Shown in pieces: positions 43,101 to 51,991 of a DNA stretch of 64,000 bases (within the stretch, counting starts at the first letter, position 1; every line of letters begins with the position of its first letter). The notes below the pieces were generated by a model. The model worked only from the letters and a program-made list of their open reading frames with translations. It did not search any database and was not told the origin of the DNA. The translations under genes were made by a program, and so were the position numbers. This DNA comes from Candidatus Gastranaerophilales bacterium (lineage in GTDB: Bacteria; Cyanobacteriota; Vampirovibrionia; Gastranaerophilales; Gastranaerophilaceae), in the NCBI GenBank assembly GCA_944326525.1, contig CALVEG010000001.1:124001-188000 (forward strand), written 5' to 3'.

Positions 43101-43276
43101 ATTAAGTCTGTTTTGTAGAAGTCCTGAAAATTCCCTTTTACCTTGCCCATGTAAAAGTTTTTCTCAGGATAAGTATCAAATACCATATCTTTAAGGTGGT
43201 ATTCATATCCGCGTCTCCAGCTTCCGGCGCTTGCATGGTCTTTTATATACTTGTAATTAAATTCTTCAACACTCAT
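40103..43276 (-). CDS. SNF2-family helicase with N-terminal SWIM zinc finger
   Basis: This large DNA-dependent ATPase has about 1,057 residues from the ATG at 43276. A TTG at 43357 would add 27 residues but lies 7 bases after a TATAAT box, so it would be leaderless; the ATG is my preference. A SWIM finger (C-x-C-x(n)-C-x-H in ARCNCPLKEEWCKH) lies near the N-terminus. A long middle region of unknown fold follows. The Snf2 core holds DDMGLGKTLQA (Walker A), ILDESQN (DExx), LALSGTPIEN, GTGLNLTGADYVIH and DQATDRAYRIGQ. Bacterial members act in transcription recycling or DNA repair. The gene stands alone. Confidence 0.93.
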   Translation of the reverse strand: MSVEEFNYKYIKDHASAGSWRRGYEYHLKDMVFDTYPEKNFYMGKVKGNFQDFYKTDLIFKKNKVEARCNCPLKEEWCKHAVAVALKAIDEHAYEDWLETKFGIEPNFPDENTALTEKPEGNFIFHFNPKRKANFFSVLVMSRETGKVVRQIEPILRALIEAQKQDKNFELNNSQKVEIAIFQQLLTISRQDKKAGWYDIPITKFGPMFTLLSKADEVLDEKTKDRLKFVDEEWKLKLYVNAGTQGTILLSLEWIRPDKDDVIPFEEVRYFSRHLKWGRYKNLIFPTNVAIQALPQNLIKSSFTDLKDSEGGKFIYEELPQLQQIMDVEVSETISKLMLEERPPLNIVTMGIDYDQSLKATLEFEYDGVKVPFSKNAEKSPYITIKKQGEDLVYWIKRNYQHEIEAYHMLLACKFVPMQTNNLALEKENAIDFYNYYIKQAGEGWKFEEKDDMNFFKLMEEPFRLCAKINFSEEASDSFDITLYGQVGDEIISFSDIYDTIQSGEKYSRIRSLGFVEFPAQNIYAMMRAFNSFDVYRNDDDKFTVKTYRAGLINELKNLDVELVLSDKFSEFWEQMSSFSTAEGIELPKDINAEFREYQIKGYGWLWFMYKYGLNGILADDMGLGKTLQALAVVQKAKEIDGPAPTLVICPTTVVFNWEAEIQKFAPTLSCLKLSGVDRKNLFKEIPNYDVVITSYALVRRDIEKLQKYDFRYIILDESQNIKNALSQTAQAVKKLNGDHKLALSGTPIENKLEELWSVFDFLMPGFLMSVSEFNYRYVNPIMERGDKTVEKRLKLQIYPFILRRMKRDVAKDLPDKVENIAYCELTDEQKDFYLQVLDSTKEELFKSIEQNGLEKSRLSIFSALLRLRQICCHPRLYDKENVKHVLSSGKFEKLKAMLEEIISEGHRVLLFSQFVNMLDIVKAWLEREGIDYEYLTGKTKDRQAAVERFNNSNIPIFLISLKAGGTGLNLTGADYVIHYDPWWNPAVEDQATDRAYRIGQTKKVFVYRLITKNTVEEKIQKLKTIKRNLVDSVISVDRNIVKSLTIDDIREIFSAD

Positions 43277-43364
43277 GAAAATCTTGGGAGTATCTCTTTC
43301 TTTTCTAAGGGTGTAAACTTCGGATATAGAAGTAAGATTACCTCCATAAACCCTCAATACTCAT

Positions 43365-43370
43365 ATTATA
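43365..43370 (-). promoter_or_regulatory. -10 box upstream of the SNF2 gene
   Basis: A perfect TATAAT on the minus strand predicts RNA starting near 43358. GGAGG occurs at about 43345 but is not at proper distance from any ATG. Confidence 0.5.
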
Positions 43371-43410
43371 CATGAATAACAAAAAAAGGCAAGTAGTAAT
43401 TAAAAAGGAA

Positions 43411-43878
43411 TTACATACCCATCAAATAATGATGAAAACAGTATGAAAATGCGATTCCAAAAATTGCGCCTGCAATTACTTCAAGTGGTGTGTGGCCTAA
43501 AAGTTCTTTCAATTTTCCGCCGATAGCCTGTACGTTATGTTTATAGAAATCATCCATCATTTTATTTAAGCAGGCAGCGGTTTTACCTGCGGCACGTCTG
43601 ACGCCTGCGGCATCATACATTGTGACAAGTGCATATCCTATTGCAACCGCAAAAATTACGGAATCGAATCCGGAAATAAGCCCGACTGATGTTGAAAGCC
43701 CCATTACACCTGCTGAATGTGAACTTGGCATTCCGCCTGTTGTTGTGAATATTTTAAAATTTATTTTTCTTGATCTGATTGTAAAAATAAAAAACTTTAT
43801 GACTTGTGCAAAAAACGCAGCGGCAAGTCCTGATATTATTGCTTCATAACCTGTATTTAAAATCTTTTGTATCATCAA
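43411..43878 (-). CDS. Divergent PAP2 family (DUF212) membrane protein
   Basis: The 155-residue protein is of the YuiD/divergent PAP2 type, also found in cyanobacteria and plants. It contains the family motif TTGGMPSSHSAGVMGL with the phosphatase-like SSH, VTMYDAAGVRRAAGKTA, and LKELLGHTPLEVIAGAIFG with GHTP. About four membrane segments are present. The catalytic set is altered relative to true PAP2 enzymes, so phosphatase activity is uncertain. It lies next to the prenyl synthase gene, consistent with lipid-carrier chemistry, which is inference. Start: AGCAGGA before the ATG. Confidence 0.93.
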   Translation of the reverse strand: MMIQKILNTGYEAIISGLAAAFFAQVIKFFIFTIRSRKINFKIFTTTGGMPSSHSAGVMGLSTSVGLISGFDSVIFAVAIGYALVTMYDAAGVRRAAGKTAACLNKMMDDFYKHNVQAIGGKLKELLGHTPLEVIAGAIFGIAFSYCFHHYLMGM

Positions 43879-43974
43879 TCCTGCTCTCTATTTAATTTCG
43901 TATTTCTATTTTATCACAAGCATAAGATGTTGCAAACTATCATTTTTAAGTTATTGTTGCGGGAAATTTTTATA

Positions 43975-44868
43975 TTAAGCTGCTTGTTTGCTGATTTTTA
44001 TTAAAATTTCTTCAAAAATTTCTGAATTAAAGTTGTTATCCGAGAGAATTTTACGGCATTCTTTGATAAGTTCGGATAAATCTTCTTTTGCTTTTTTAAT
44101 TCCAAAGAGGGTTGTATAGGTAAGTTTTCCGGCTTCTTTGTCTTTACCGGGGGTTTTGCCGATTTCGCCGAAGGTTGCTTCCTCATCAAGAATATCGTCT
44201 GCTATTTGGAATGCTATCCCGAATTTTTCGGCAAAAGCGGTTAAGGCTTCAATTGATTTTTCGTCAGCTCCGCCGATTATTGCGCCTGCTCTCAATGAAA
44301 GTCTGAAAAGGTCGCCTGTTTTATGAAGATGAAGATAGTTTAGAATTTCGGCTTTTTGGTTTTGTGAAAGTTCTGAACCTTTGTTTTGCTTTCTTTCATT
44401 TTCGATATCTACAACCTGTCCTGCGATTACGCCGTATGCACCTGCTGCATAAAAATATTCATTTAGAACTTTTATAAGTTTTTCATAATCAAGATTTTTA
44501 GAATTATTTAAAATAACTTGAGGAGCAAAAGTTAAAAGAGCATCGCCTGCAAGAACCGAAATTGCTTCAGGAAAAACTTTGTGGTTGGAAGGCTTGCCTC
44601 TTCTGAAATCGTCGTTGTCCATACACGGAAGGTCGTCATGGATTAAGGTTTGAGCGTGAAGCATCTCTATTGCACAAGCTGTCGGCAAGGTGTCTTCAAG
44701 CTTTGCACCAAATAACTTTGCGCTTTCAATGCACATTATCGGGCGAAGTCTTTTGCCAGGAAGCAAAACGGTATATCTCATAGATTTAAATATGTCTTCA
44801 GGGTAAGTTATCGGAATATATTCATCTAATTTTAGGTCCACTATTTCTATGTAATCTTTAATCTGCAT
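43975..44868 (-). CDS. ispA: Polyprenyl (farnesyl/geranylgeranyl) diphosphate synthase
   Basis: The 297-residue trans-prenyl synthase condenses isopentenyl diphosphate with allylic diphosphates. The first aspartate motif is HDDLPCMDNDDFRRG. The residues before it (MLHAQTLIHDD) favour short products. The second is FQIADDILDEEATFGE. KAGKLTYTTLFG-like AGKLTYTTLFG ends the conserved core. The chain length made (C15 or C20) cannot be read with certainty. GGAG supports the start. rsgA ends about 40 bases upstream in the same direction, so cotranscription is possible. Confidence 0.93.
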   Translation of the reverse strand: MQIKDYIEIVDLKLDEYIPITYPEDIFKSMRYTVLLPGKRLRPIMCIESAKLFGAKLEDTLPTACAIEMLHAQTLIHDDLPCMDNDDFRRGKPSNHKVFPEAISVLAGDALLTFAPQVILNNSKNLDYEKLIKVLNEYFYAAGAYGVIAGQVVDIENERKQNKGSELSQNQKAEILNYLHLHKTGDLFRLSLRAGAIIGGADEKSIEALTAFAEKFGIAFQIADDILDEEATFGEIGKTPGKDKEAGKLTYTTLFGIKKAKEDLSELIKECRKILSDNNFNSEIFEEILIKISKQAA

Positions 44869-44905
44869 AATTTTAACTCCGTTCCGTATACATTACTTAA
44901 AAAAA

Positions 44906-45898
44906 TTATTCATCAAGATCAATTTTTTTAAGGTTTTGTTTTAAGGTGTTTCTTCCGCCTGCTCGTTTTTTGGTGCTGATTTTGGCAATTTGTTTGTTAT
45001 GTACAAGTTTTTTTGAATGCTCTGTTTTGACACCTTCATATTTAATTTTTTCTTTGTAAGCTTTTGCTTCTTCAATAAAGGCAAGATAACTTTCATATCT
45101 TGTTCGGTCAATTTTATCAATGTTTTCAAGCACATTGCATCCGTCTTCTTTTATATGAAGGCAGTCAGGGTATTTACATTCGTCTTTAAGCGGTGCAATT
45201 TCATCAAAAAGTGCGCCGATTTCTGTCGGAAGTAAAAAATCAAATTTTACATTGCTAAATCCTGGGGTGTCAACAATTCTTGTATTTTCTCCGATTTTCA
45301 TAATTTCGGAGTGGCGGGTTGTATGAGTTCCTCGTTGTGTTTTTTCGCTTACGGATTTTGTCCTTAGGTTAAGTTCAGGGTTAATTGCATTAATAAGGCT
45401 TGATTTTCCGACTCCGGAGTTTCCGCAAAGAACACTTGTTTTGTCTTTTAAAAGTTTTTCAAATGTCTTAATTCCGTTATGTTCGGTTGCGGATGTGTAA
45501 ACTATTTTGTACCCGAGAGGTTCATAAATGTCGTGAATTTTTGTCTTTAAATCCTTTTCAAATTTTAAATCGCTTTTGTTGAAGCATAAAACAGCAGGAA
45601 TTTTAAAGTATTTAGCAAGTGCAATATACCTGTTTAGTTGTAAAAAGTTTAAATCAGGTTCTTTAAGCGCAGAAACTACAACAACTTGATCAATGTTAGA
45701 AACGGAAGGACGACTTATGAAATTTTTTCTTGGAAGAATTTCTTCAATAACCCCTCCGTCAAATTCCACAAAATCGCCGACAAAAATTTTTTCTTTACGT
45801 TTTTTGAGAACTTCTCGGATTTTGCATTCAAAAATTTCCGCTCCGTCATCAACGTAGTAAAAATCGGAATGAATTTTGTAAATTTGTCCTTGCGCCAT
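44906..45898 (-). CDS. rsgA: Ribosome small-subunit GTPase RsgA
   Basis: RsgA is a circularly permuted GTPase that checks 30S maturation and removes RbfA. The 330 residues have an N-terminal OB domain. G-motifs come in permuted order: NKSD (G4), GNSGVGKSSLIN (G1), DTPGF (G3). The zinc knuckle reads CKYPDCLHIKEDGC. The C-terminus is basic. A TATAAA-like box (45907-45912) lies eight bases before the ATG with no ribosome site, so the transcript may be leaderless unless read through from the gene at 45937. Confidence 0.97.
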   Translation of the reverse strand: MAQGQIYKIHSDFYYVDDGAEIFECKIREVLKKRKEKIFVGDFVEFDGGVIEEILPRKNFISRPSVSNIDQVVVVSALKEPDLNFLQLNRYIALAKYFKIPAVLCFNKSDLKFEKDLKTKIHDIYEPLGYKIVYTSATEHNGIKTFEKLLKDKTSVLCGNSGVGKSSLINAINPELNLRTKSVSEKTQRGTHTTRHSEIMKIGENTRIVDTPGFSNVKFDFLLPTEIGALFDEIAPLKDECKYPDCLHIKEDGCNVLENIDKIDRTRYESYLAFIEEAKAYKEKIKYEGVKTEHSKKLVHNKQIAKISTKKRAGGRNTLKQNLKKIDLDE

Positions 45899-45936
45899 GG
45901 GATTATTTTATAATAAAAATAATTCAGGCGCAAAAA

Positions 45937-46224
45937 TTATGCCCTATAATCAATTTTATTAGCAGCATTTTCACGCTGCTTATTAATAAGATAATCAACA
46001 GCAGCTCCGATGCCCGTACCGATTGCAGTCATAACAGCAGTGTTAACCGCACCAGTTACAAATCCGTTATTGTCGCCGATTGAGGATAATCCTGCAATTG
46101 CTCCTGCAGTTCCACCGATAATTTTCCCTGCGTTTGTTTGAGTGTAAGGGAGGCCATTCTCTGTATATGCAGTTGTTGTCATTGGTATTGGGTAAAAATT
46201 CGGGATAATTGTGTTTGTTGACAT
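45937..46224 (-). CDS. Small glycine-rich (glycine-zipper-like) protein, unknown
   Basis: The 95-residue product has no signal peptide. Its middle is a glycine/alanine-rich helix pair, KIIGGTAGAIAGLSSIG and AVMTAIGTGIGAAVDYLI, resembling glycine-zipper segments that insert into or assemble at membranes. The N-terminus is T/Y/P-rich and the tail charged (NKQRENAANKID). AGGAG supports the start. It lies 38 bases upstream of rsgA on the same strand. I do not recognise the family. Confidence 0.6.
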   Translation of the reverse strand: MSTNTIIPNFYPIPMTTTAYTENGLPYTQTNAGKIIGGTAGAIAGLSSIGDNNGFVTGAVNTAVMTAIGTGIGAAVDYLINKQRENAANKIDYRA

Positions 46225-46395
46225 TGAATACTCCTTATGGTTTGTGTTTCACATAATATTAATATCACGAAAAATATTTTTTGCCGTTTTCTTAATAAAA
46301 AACTCTAAAATTGTTACAATTATTTGAAGTTTAATACTTTTATGTTATCATCAGTTTAAGAGTAAATGATTATACTTTGAAAAAAGGGGAATAAT

Positions 46396-46953
46396 ATGAT
46401 TTCAGTAAACGACTTAAAAACAGGTTTGACTTTAGAACTGGACAACGGTTTATGGTCAGTTGTTGAATTTTTACACGTTAAGCCGGGAAAAGGAGCCGCT
46501 TTCGTAAGATCAAAGCTTAAAAACGTTGAAACAGGACAGGTTGTAGAAAAAACTTTCCGTGCAGGTGAAAAAGTTGCAAAAGCAACTCTTGACAGACGTG
46601 AAATGCAATATCTTTACAAAGAAGGTTCTGAATACGTTATGATGGATAACGAAACCTATGATCAGCTTCACTTGACAGAAGATCAAATCGGTGACGGTCT
46701 TAAATATTTAAAAGAAAATATGAACGTACAGGTTCTTCTTCACGATTCAAGAATTATCGGTGTTGATATTCCTGCTCACGTAGAGTTGGAAGTAGTTGAT
46801 ACACCACCGGCAGAAAAAGGAAATACTGCACAAGGTGGAACAAAACCTGCTAAACTTGAAACAGGTGCTGTTGTAAACGTTCCGTTCTTTGTTTCAAACG
46901 GTGACGTAATCAGAGTTGATACAAGAACTAACGAATATTTAGACAGAGTTTAA
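46396..46953 (+). CDS. efp: Translation elongation factor P
   Basis: EF-P rescues ribosomes stalled on polyproline. The 185-residue length and three-barrel layout are standard: [47 protein letters not shown] and the C-terminal [19 protein letters not shown]. The modification-site loop is KPGKG (Lys near position 32), as in the Lys-type. AAAAGGGG precedes the ATG. accB follows 60 bases downstream, the common efp-accB-accC order of cyanobacteria-related genomes. Confidence 0.98.
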   Translation: MISVNDLKTGLTLELDNGLWSVVEFLHVKPGKGAAFVRSKLKNVETGQVVEKTFRAGEKVAKATLDRREMQYLYKEGSEYVMMDNETYDQLHLTEDQIGDGLKYLKENMNVQVLLHDSRIIGVDIPAHVELEVVDTPPAEKGNTAQGGTKPAKLETGAVVNVPFFVSNGDVIRVDTRTNEYLDRV

Positions 46954-47014
46954 TTTAAGTAACGAGTGCGGCGATTTTTTATAAGCTTTGCCCGCTCTGA
47001 CAGAAAGGCTAAAA

Positions 47015-47461
47015 ATGAAATTTGAAATAGATTATATTGAAAAACTTGCGAAAGTTTTGGCGGATAATTCACTGACAGAAATTTCACTTGAAGACGGTGA
47101 TCAAGCTATAACAATTCGCAAAGAAACATTTACAGGTGCACCTGTTGCAGTTGCCGCAGCTCCTGCTCCTGTTGCCTCAGCTCAGCCGCAGGCTGCTCCT
47201 GCAGAAGCTAAAGAAGAAGTTAAAAAGGGTAAACCGTTGACTTCTCCTATGGTTGGAACTTTCTATATGGCACCATCTCCGGATGCAAAACCATTTGTTG
47301 AAGTTGGTCAAACTGTTAAACAAGGTGATGTAGTTTGCATTGTTGAAGCAATGAAGCTTATGAACGAGATTGAATCAGAATTTTCCGGTACAGTTACCGA
47401 GATTTGCGTAAAAGACGGTCAGCCTGTAGAATTTGGTCAAGTCTTGATGTATATAGAATAA
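47015..47461 (+). CDS. accB: Acetyl-CoA carboxylase biotin carboxyl carrier protein
   Basis: The 149-residue BCCP carries the biotin used in acetyl-CoA carboxylation, the first step of fatty acid synthesis. The ATG at 47015 (AGAAAGG before it) is chosen over a TTG nine codons upstream. An A/P-rich linker (about 48-75) joins the N-terminal helix to the biotinyl domain, whose motif [12 protein letters not shown] holds the biotinylated lysine. [18 protein letters not shown] is also typical. An 11-bp inverted repeat lies between this gene and accC. Confidence 0.97.
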   Translation: MKFEIDYIEKLAKVLADNSLTEISLEDGDQAITIRKETFTGAPVAVAAAPAPVASAQPQAAPAEAKEEVKKGKPLTSPMVGTFYMAPSPDAKPFVEVGQTVKQGDVVCIVEAMKLMNEIESEFSGTVTEICVKDGQPVEFGQVLMYIE

Positions 47462-47473
47462 TACGAGATGTGT

Positions 47474-47505
47474 GAAGTGAAGAATGAATTTCCGTTCTTC
47501 ACTTC
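47474..47505 (+). terminator. Stem-loop between accB and accC
   Basis: A perfect 11-bp pair GAAGTGAAGAA (47474-47484) / TTCTTCACTTC (47495-47505) with a 10-base loop is followed by the weak U-tract TTTAT. It may be an attenuating terminator or an RNA-stability hairpin that sets the accB:accC ratio. The position 13 bases after the accB stop is suggestive. Confidence 0.5.
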
Positions 47506-47557
47506 TTTATATATCGAATTTTTATAAAAAATTCGAATATTAAGAAAAGGGATTAAA

Positions 47558-48916
47558 ATGTTTAAGAAAGTGTTGATAGCAAACCGCGGCGAAATTGCGG
47601 TAAGAATAATAAGGGCGTGCAGAGAAATTGGTATTCCGACAGTTGCTATATATTCACAAGCAGATGCGAATTCTCTTCACGTAAGACTTGCAACAGAGGC
47701 ATATTGTATAGGGCCGGCTGAAAGTTCAAAAAGTTATTTGAGTATTCCGGCGATTATATCAGCAGCGCTTGTTGCAGGAGCAGACGCAATTCACCCCGGT
47801 TACGGATTTATGTCAGAACGTGCTGATTTTGCAGAAATTTGTGCAAAACACGGAATTAAATTTATCGGGCCGACAGCTGAAGCTATGCGCAAAATGGGTG
47901 ATAAAGCTACTGCTCGTAAAACCATGATTGAAAATAATGTTCCTGTAACTCCTGGAACTGGAATTTTGAAAACTCCTCAAGAAGTTAAAGAGTTTGCAAA
48001 AAAAGCAGGTTATCCGATTATTCTAAAAGCAACAGCAGGTGGCGGCGGCAAAGGCATGAGAATTTGTCGTTCGGATGAAGAAGTTGATGTGAATATGAAC
48101 CTTTGCCAGTCTGAGGCTCAGAATTTTTTCGGTAATCCTGATGTTTACGCAGAAAAATATCTTGAAAATCCAAGACATATTGAAGTTCAGATTTTAGGTG
48201 ACCAGTACGGGAATGTAGTTCACTTAGGTGAACGTGACTGTTCAATCCAAAGACGCCATCAAAAGCTTTTGGAAGAAGCGCCATCTCCTGCGATAGATGA
48301 AGCTACCAGAAAGGAAATGGGTGCTGCGGCAGTTAGAGCTGCAAAAGCTATAAATTACGAAGGCGCAGGAACTTGTGAATTTCTACTTGACCATGACGGT
48401 AGCTGGTATTTTATGGAAATGAATACACGTATTCAGGTAGAACATTGTGTAACCGAAATGATTTCAAACATAGATTTGGTAAGAGAACAGATTATGGTTG
48501 CAGCGGGAGAACCTCTTGATTTTACGCAAGATGATATTGTGTTAAGAGGTCACGCTATTGAGTGCCGTATAAATGCAGAAAATCCTGAAAAAGATTTTAT
48601 GCCAAATCCGGGGCAGATTACAGGTTATGTAACTCCAGGCGGTTTTGGTGTAAGAGTTGATTCTCATGTTTATCAGGATTACAAAATCCCGCCTTATTAT
48701 GACAGTATGATAGGCAAACTTATTTGCTGGGGAAGAACCAGAAATGAAGCCCGTCGTAGAATGTATAGAGCTCTAAAAGAATACGTCATAACCGGAATCG
48801 AAACTACAATTCCATTCCACCAAGAGATTATTGAGGATCCTGTATTTATGAGTGGAAACTTTAATACCGGCTTTATTGAAGATTTCTATAAAAGAACAGG
48901 TAAAAAATCAAAATAA
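47558..48916 (+). CDS. accC: Acetyl-CoA carboxylase biotin carboxylase subunit
   Basis: The 452-residue ATP-grasp enzyme carboxylates biotin on AccB with ATP and bicarbonate. [20 protein letters not shown] starts the N-domain, [14 protein letters not shown] is the glycine lid, and [13 protein letters not shown] and [17 protein letters not shown] follow. [14 protein letters not shown] holds the metal and catalytic residues. The length matches AccC. AGAAAAGGG precedes the start. A strong terminator follows. Confidence 0.98.
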   Translation: MFKKVLIANRGEIAVRIIRACREIGIPTVAIYSQADANSLHVRLATEAYCIGPAESSKSYLSIPAIISAALVAGADAIHPGYGFMSERADFAEICAKHGIKFIGPTAEAMRKMGDKATARKTMIENNVPVTPGTGILKTPQEVKEFAKKAGYPIILKATAGGGGKGMRICRSDEEVDVNMNLCQSEAQNFFGNPDVYAEKYLENPRHIEVQILGDQYGNVVHLGERDCSIQRRHQKLLEEAPSPAIDEATRKEMGAAAVRAAKAINYEGAGTCEFLLDHDGSWYFMEMNTRIQVEHCVTEMISNIDLVREQIMVAAGEPLDFTQDDIVLRGHAIECRINAENPEKDFMPNPGQITGYVTPGGFGVRVDSHVYQDYKIPPYYDSMIGKLICWGRTRNEARRRMYRALKEYVITGIETTIPFHQEIIEDPVFMSGNFNTGFIEDFYKRTGKKSK

Positions 48917-48920
48917 CTTA

Positions 48921-48949
48921 AAAAGACCGGATTTAATCCGGTCTTTTTA
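48921..48949. terminator. Bidirectional intrinsic terminator between accC and tgt
   Basis: AAAAAGACCGGATT / AATCCGGTCTTTTT is perfect and has A and T runs on opposite sides, so it ends both converging units. Confidence 0.93.
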
Positions 48950-48975
48950 TTTTAAATTTATATTGCTGATAAAAT

Positions 48976-50100
48976 TTAAACAAGCAGATTGTAGTGTTCA
49001 TTATAGAAGTCGCCAAATCTGTCATTAAGAATTGCCTCACGACATTTTTGCGAAAATTCGACAAGAAATTGTATGTTATGAATAGATAATAAAGTTGCTG
49101 CAGTGCTTTCGCCGCATCTCCAAAGGTGTCTTATGTAAGCTTTGGAATGATTTCTGCAAGCGTAGCAATTACATCCTTCAACAAGCGGTGATTTATCATC
49201 TTCGAATGCTTTGACTTTAATATTGCGCTTGCCATCCCAAGTAAAGAATGAGCCGTGGCGTGCGTTTCTTGTAGGAAGTACACAGTCAAACATGTCGACT
49301 CCTCGTTTAATTCCATCTAGCAAATCTTCAGGAGTTCCAACGCCCATAAGATATCTTGGTTTGTTATTCGGTAAAAGCGGAGCTGTAAATTCTACAAAGT
49401 GATTCATAATGTCTTTTGTTTCGCCGACGCTTAAGCCTCCGATTGCATATCCGACTGCATCAAATGATGAAATAACAGATGCACTTTCTTTTCTCAAATC
49501 ATCAAAAAAGGCTCCTTGAACAATCGGAAATAAAGCCTGTCGTGGATTAGTTTTTGCTTTGAAGCATCTTTCAAGCCATCTGTGAGTGCGTTCCATTGCT
49601 TTTTTAGCTTCGTTGTATTTACAAGGGAACGGAGCACATTCATCAAATGCCATAATAATATCAGCTCCTATATCCTGCTGAATTTCCATTGAAATTTCAG
49701 GCGATATAAAATGCTTTTTCCCGTCTTTCGGATCTCTAAATTCAACGCCATCTTCGGTAATTTTCCTTAAGTGTGCAAGCGAAAATACCTGAAATCCACC
49801 TGAATCTGTTAAAACAGGTTTATGCCAGTTCATCCAGCCGTGAATTCCGCCAAAATCTCGTATTCTTTTTGTACCGGCTCTTAAATATAGATGATATGAA
49901 TTTGCAAGAATAATCTGCGCGCCGGTGTCTGCAATTTGATCTGAAGTTAGAGTCTTTACGGCAGAATTCGTTCCAACAGGCATGAATATTGGGGTTTTTA
50001 TAATCCCATGCGGGGTTGTAAAAACTCCTGCTCTTGCGCCTGTCTGTGCGCAGGTATGGACTAATTCATATTTGAAAAAATCATTACTTTTCATCAACAT
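48976..50100 (-). CDS. tgt: Queuine/preQ1 tRNA-ribosyltransferase
   Basis: TGT exchanges G34 for preQ1 in GUN-anticodon tRNAs. The 374-residue barrel shows NSYHLYLRAG, TDSGGFQVFSLA with the catalytic-site aspartate, FDECAPFPC, GGLSVGETKDIM and FDCVLPTRNARHG with the nucleophilic aspartate. The zinc site is CNCYACRNHSKAYIRHL. The first 17 bases overlap ndk, so translation is coupled; an ATG two codons later is an alternative start. Confidence 0.98.
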   Translation of the reverse strand: MLMKSNDFFKYELVHTCAQTGARAGVFTTPHGIIKTPIFMPVGTNSAVKTLTSDQIADTGAQIILANSYHLYLRAGTKRIRDFGGIHGWMNWHKPVLTDSGGFQVFSLAHLRKITEDGVEFRDPKDGKKHFISPEISMEIQQDIGADIIMAFDECAPFPCKYNEAKKAMERTHRWLERCFKAKTNPRQALFPIVQGAFFDDLRKESASVISSFDAVGYAIGGLSVGETKDIMNHFVEFTAPLLPNNKPRYLMGVGTPEDLLDGIKRGVDMFDCVLPTRNARHGSFFTWDGKRNIKVKAFEDDKSPLVEGCNCYACRNHSKAYIRHLWRCGESTAATLLSIHNIQFLVEFSQKCREAILNDRFGDFYNEHYNLLV

Positions 50101-50557
50101 CTTCTGTTACAAGTTCCAGCATATTCTTATAATCAGGACAAAGTTCTTCGGGCTTAAAGTAGATTGCGATTTCTCTTTCAGCACTTTCAACGCTGTCTGA
50201 GCCGTGAACTGTGTTGTATGATTTTAACTGTGCATAATCCGCTCTGATTGAGCCTACATCTGCTTCACAAGGATCTGTTGCACCTAGTACGTGACGAATC
50301 CCCTGAACTGCAAGATAACCTTGAAATACCATTGCAATAATCGGACCGCTGGTAATGTATTTTACAAGATTTGGATAAAATGGTTTTCCGATATGTTCTT
50401 CATAGTGCTTTGCAGCAAGTTCTTCGGTCACTTGAAGCATTTTCATTCCGATTAATTTATAACCCTTTTTCTCAAAACGACTGATAATATCTCCGACCAG
50501 TCCTCTCTTAACTCCATCCGGTTTGATTGCGACAAATGTTCTTTCTTCTGTATGCAT
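50084..50557 (-). CDS. ndk: Nucleoside diphosphate kinase
   Basis: NDK balances nucleoside triphosphates by phosphate transfer through a histidine. The 157-residue product begins at the ATG at 50557, preceded by GGAGGG; an ATG five codons upstream overlaps that site and is unlikely. Motifs are FVAIKPDGVKRGLVG and YNTVHGSDSVESAEREI with the active-site His. A tail of about 15 residues beyond the usual end is present (NMLELVTEDVDEK). It is coupled to tgt downstream. Confidence 0.97.
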   Translation of the reverse strand: MHTEERTFVAIKPDGVKRGLVGDIISRFEKKGYKLIGMKMLQVTEELAAKHYEEHIGKPFYPNLVKYITSGPIIAMVFQGYLAVQGIRHVLGATDPCEADVGSIRADYAQLKSYNTVHGSDSVESAEREIAIYFKPEELCPDYKNMLELVTEDVDEK

Positions 50558-50601
50558 AGTCCCTCCATTCATGAAAATTATATCATAAAAACTTTTTTAG
50601 G

Positions 50602-51942
50602 TTAAGCTCTGCCTGTCGTTTGTATTTGAATGTTACCTTTAAGATTTTTAAGCTCTTTTCCTAATACTGCAAGCATAATTGTGCATAAAGTTATTGCAGC
50701 TATTACAAGACCAATCCAAAATCCTTTTAAGTTCATGTTCATTTTGAAGGCAAGGTAGCTTCCTAATGGTAAAAATAAAAGCCAATATGCAGTAAAGTTT
50801 GAAATTAAGACAATGGTTGTCTGTTTCATACCCTTGAATATTCCGGAGAGTGCAACTTGCAATCCGTCAAAAATTTGGAAAATTGATAGAATGTATAGAA
50901 CCGGAACTGAAATTTCAAAAAGCTTTTTATCAACCGTAAACAGTCCGACAAGAAAGTTTGGAAAGGTAGAAAAAATAATTGCGCTGCATAGCATAAAGCC
51001 CACAGACATAACCAATCCGACAAATGCGTATCTTTTTAATTCATAAATATTGCCAGCCCCGTTTGCAAATCCGACTTTAACAGCTATAGCATTCGATATT
51101 GCAAGCGGTACCATAAATGATATTGTTGTAAGTGTGCAAACTAAATTCTGTGCCGCTGCATAAATTCCTGACACTCTGCCCATTATTATTGCAACACTGT
51201 TGAATGCAATAAACTCAACAATTATTGCAAGAGAAATCGGAAGTCCGATTTTGAGAAGATTTTTATAATAATCAAAATCTTTGTAATCGTGAAATTTCAT
51301 TATTTTAAAGCAATAAACAAGTAGGCAAAATCCCATAAAATATCTTACGATAAAGCTTGCAATTGCAAGCCCGACAGCTCCAAGCGACGGGATAGGACCA
51401 AATCCGAATACAAGAATTATATTAAGTGCCACGTTTAAAAATACTGAAAAAACAGTTACAAGATTTGGCACCAAAACGATTTCAAATGCCTGTAAAAATT
51501 CTTTCAAAGCAGCGTGCAAATATCCGCCAAATGTCGCAAACGCCGTAATAAACATGTAATCCTTAATCATCGGTACAAGTTTTTCTTCAAAATTCAGTAA
51601 ATCAATTAAAGGAATAGACGCAAGTACTGCGAACATTATGATTAAACCAAGCAGCATTGAAAATCTAATTGTCGGATAAAAATATTTTTTTGCAGATTTT
51701 CTTTCACCCCTGTAATTTGACAGTAGCGGAGAAACACTTGCAATCAAACCAATTCCGAATGTTTGAATACAGTTTGTAATTGCCGTTGCAATACTTATTG
51801 CGGCAAGTGTATCGGTTGAATGTCTGCCGGCTATAAGCACATCTCCGGCTCCAATTAGAATGAACCCGAGATTCCCCATAATAATCGGCAGGGCAATGTT
51901 TAAAAGTTCTTTAGCATAATGCCTGAATTTTAATCTACTCAT
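50602..51942 (-). CDS. MATE family cation/drug exporter
   Basis: The 446-residue protein has 12 membrane segments in two halves, typical of MATE exporters that use Na+ or H+ gradients. Characteristic pieces are IALPIIMGNLGFILIGAGDVLIAG, ISVAPLLSN-like ASVSPLLSNYRGE, GLPISLAIIVEFIAFNS and FDGLQVALSGIFKGMKQT. The substrate is unknown. GAGG lies five bases before the ATG, and a TATAAT nine bases before it gives a very short leader. The gene ends 45 bases before ndk on the same strand. Confidence 0.93.
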   Translation of the reverse strand: MSRLKFRHYAKELLNIALPIIMGNLGFILIGAGDVLIAGRHSTDTLAAISIATAITNCIQTFGIGLIASVSPLLSNYRGERKSAKKYFYPTIRFSMLLGLIIMFAVLASIPLIDLLNFEEKLVPMIKDYMFITAFATFGGYLHAALKEFLQAFEIVLVPNLVTVFSVFLNVALNIILVFGFGPIPSLGAVGLAIASFIVRYFMGFCLLVYCFKIMKFHDYKDFDYYKNLLKIGLPISLAIIVEFIAFNSVAIIMGRVSGIYAAAQNLVCTLTTISFMVPLAISNAIAVKVGFANGAGNIYELKRYAFVGLVMSVGFMLCSAIIFSTFPNFLVGLFTVDKKLFEISVPVLYILSIFQIFDGLQVALSGIFKGMKQTTIVLISNFTAYWLLFLPLGSYLAFKMNMNLKGFWIGLVIAAITLCTIMLAVLGKELKNLKGNIQIQTTGRA

Positions 51943-51991
51943 TATGCCTCAATTATACTTCAAAAATATTATTAAACAACAAGCTTGATTT

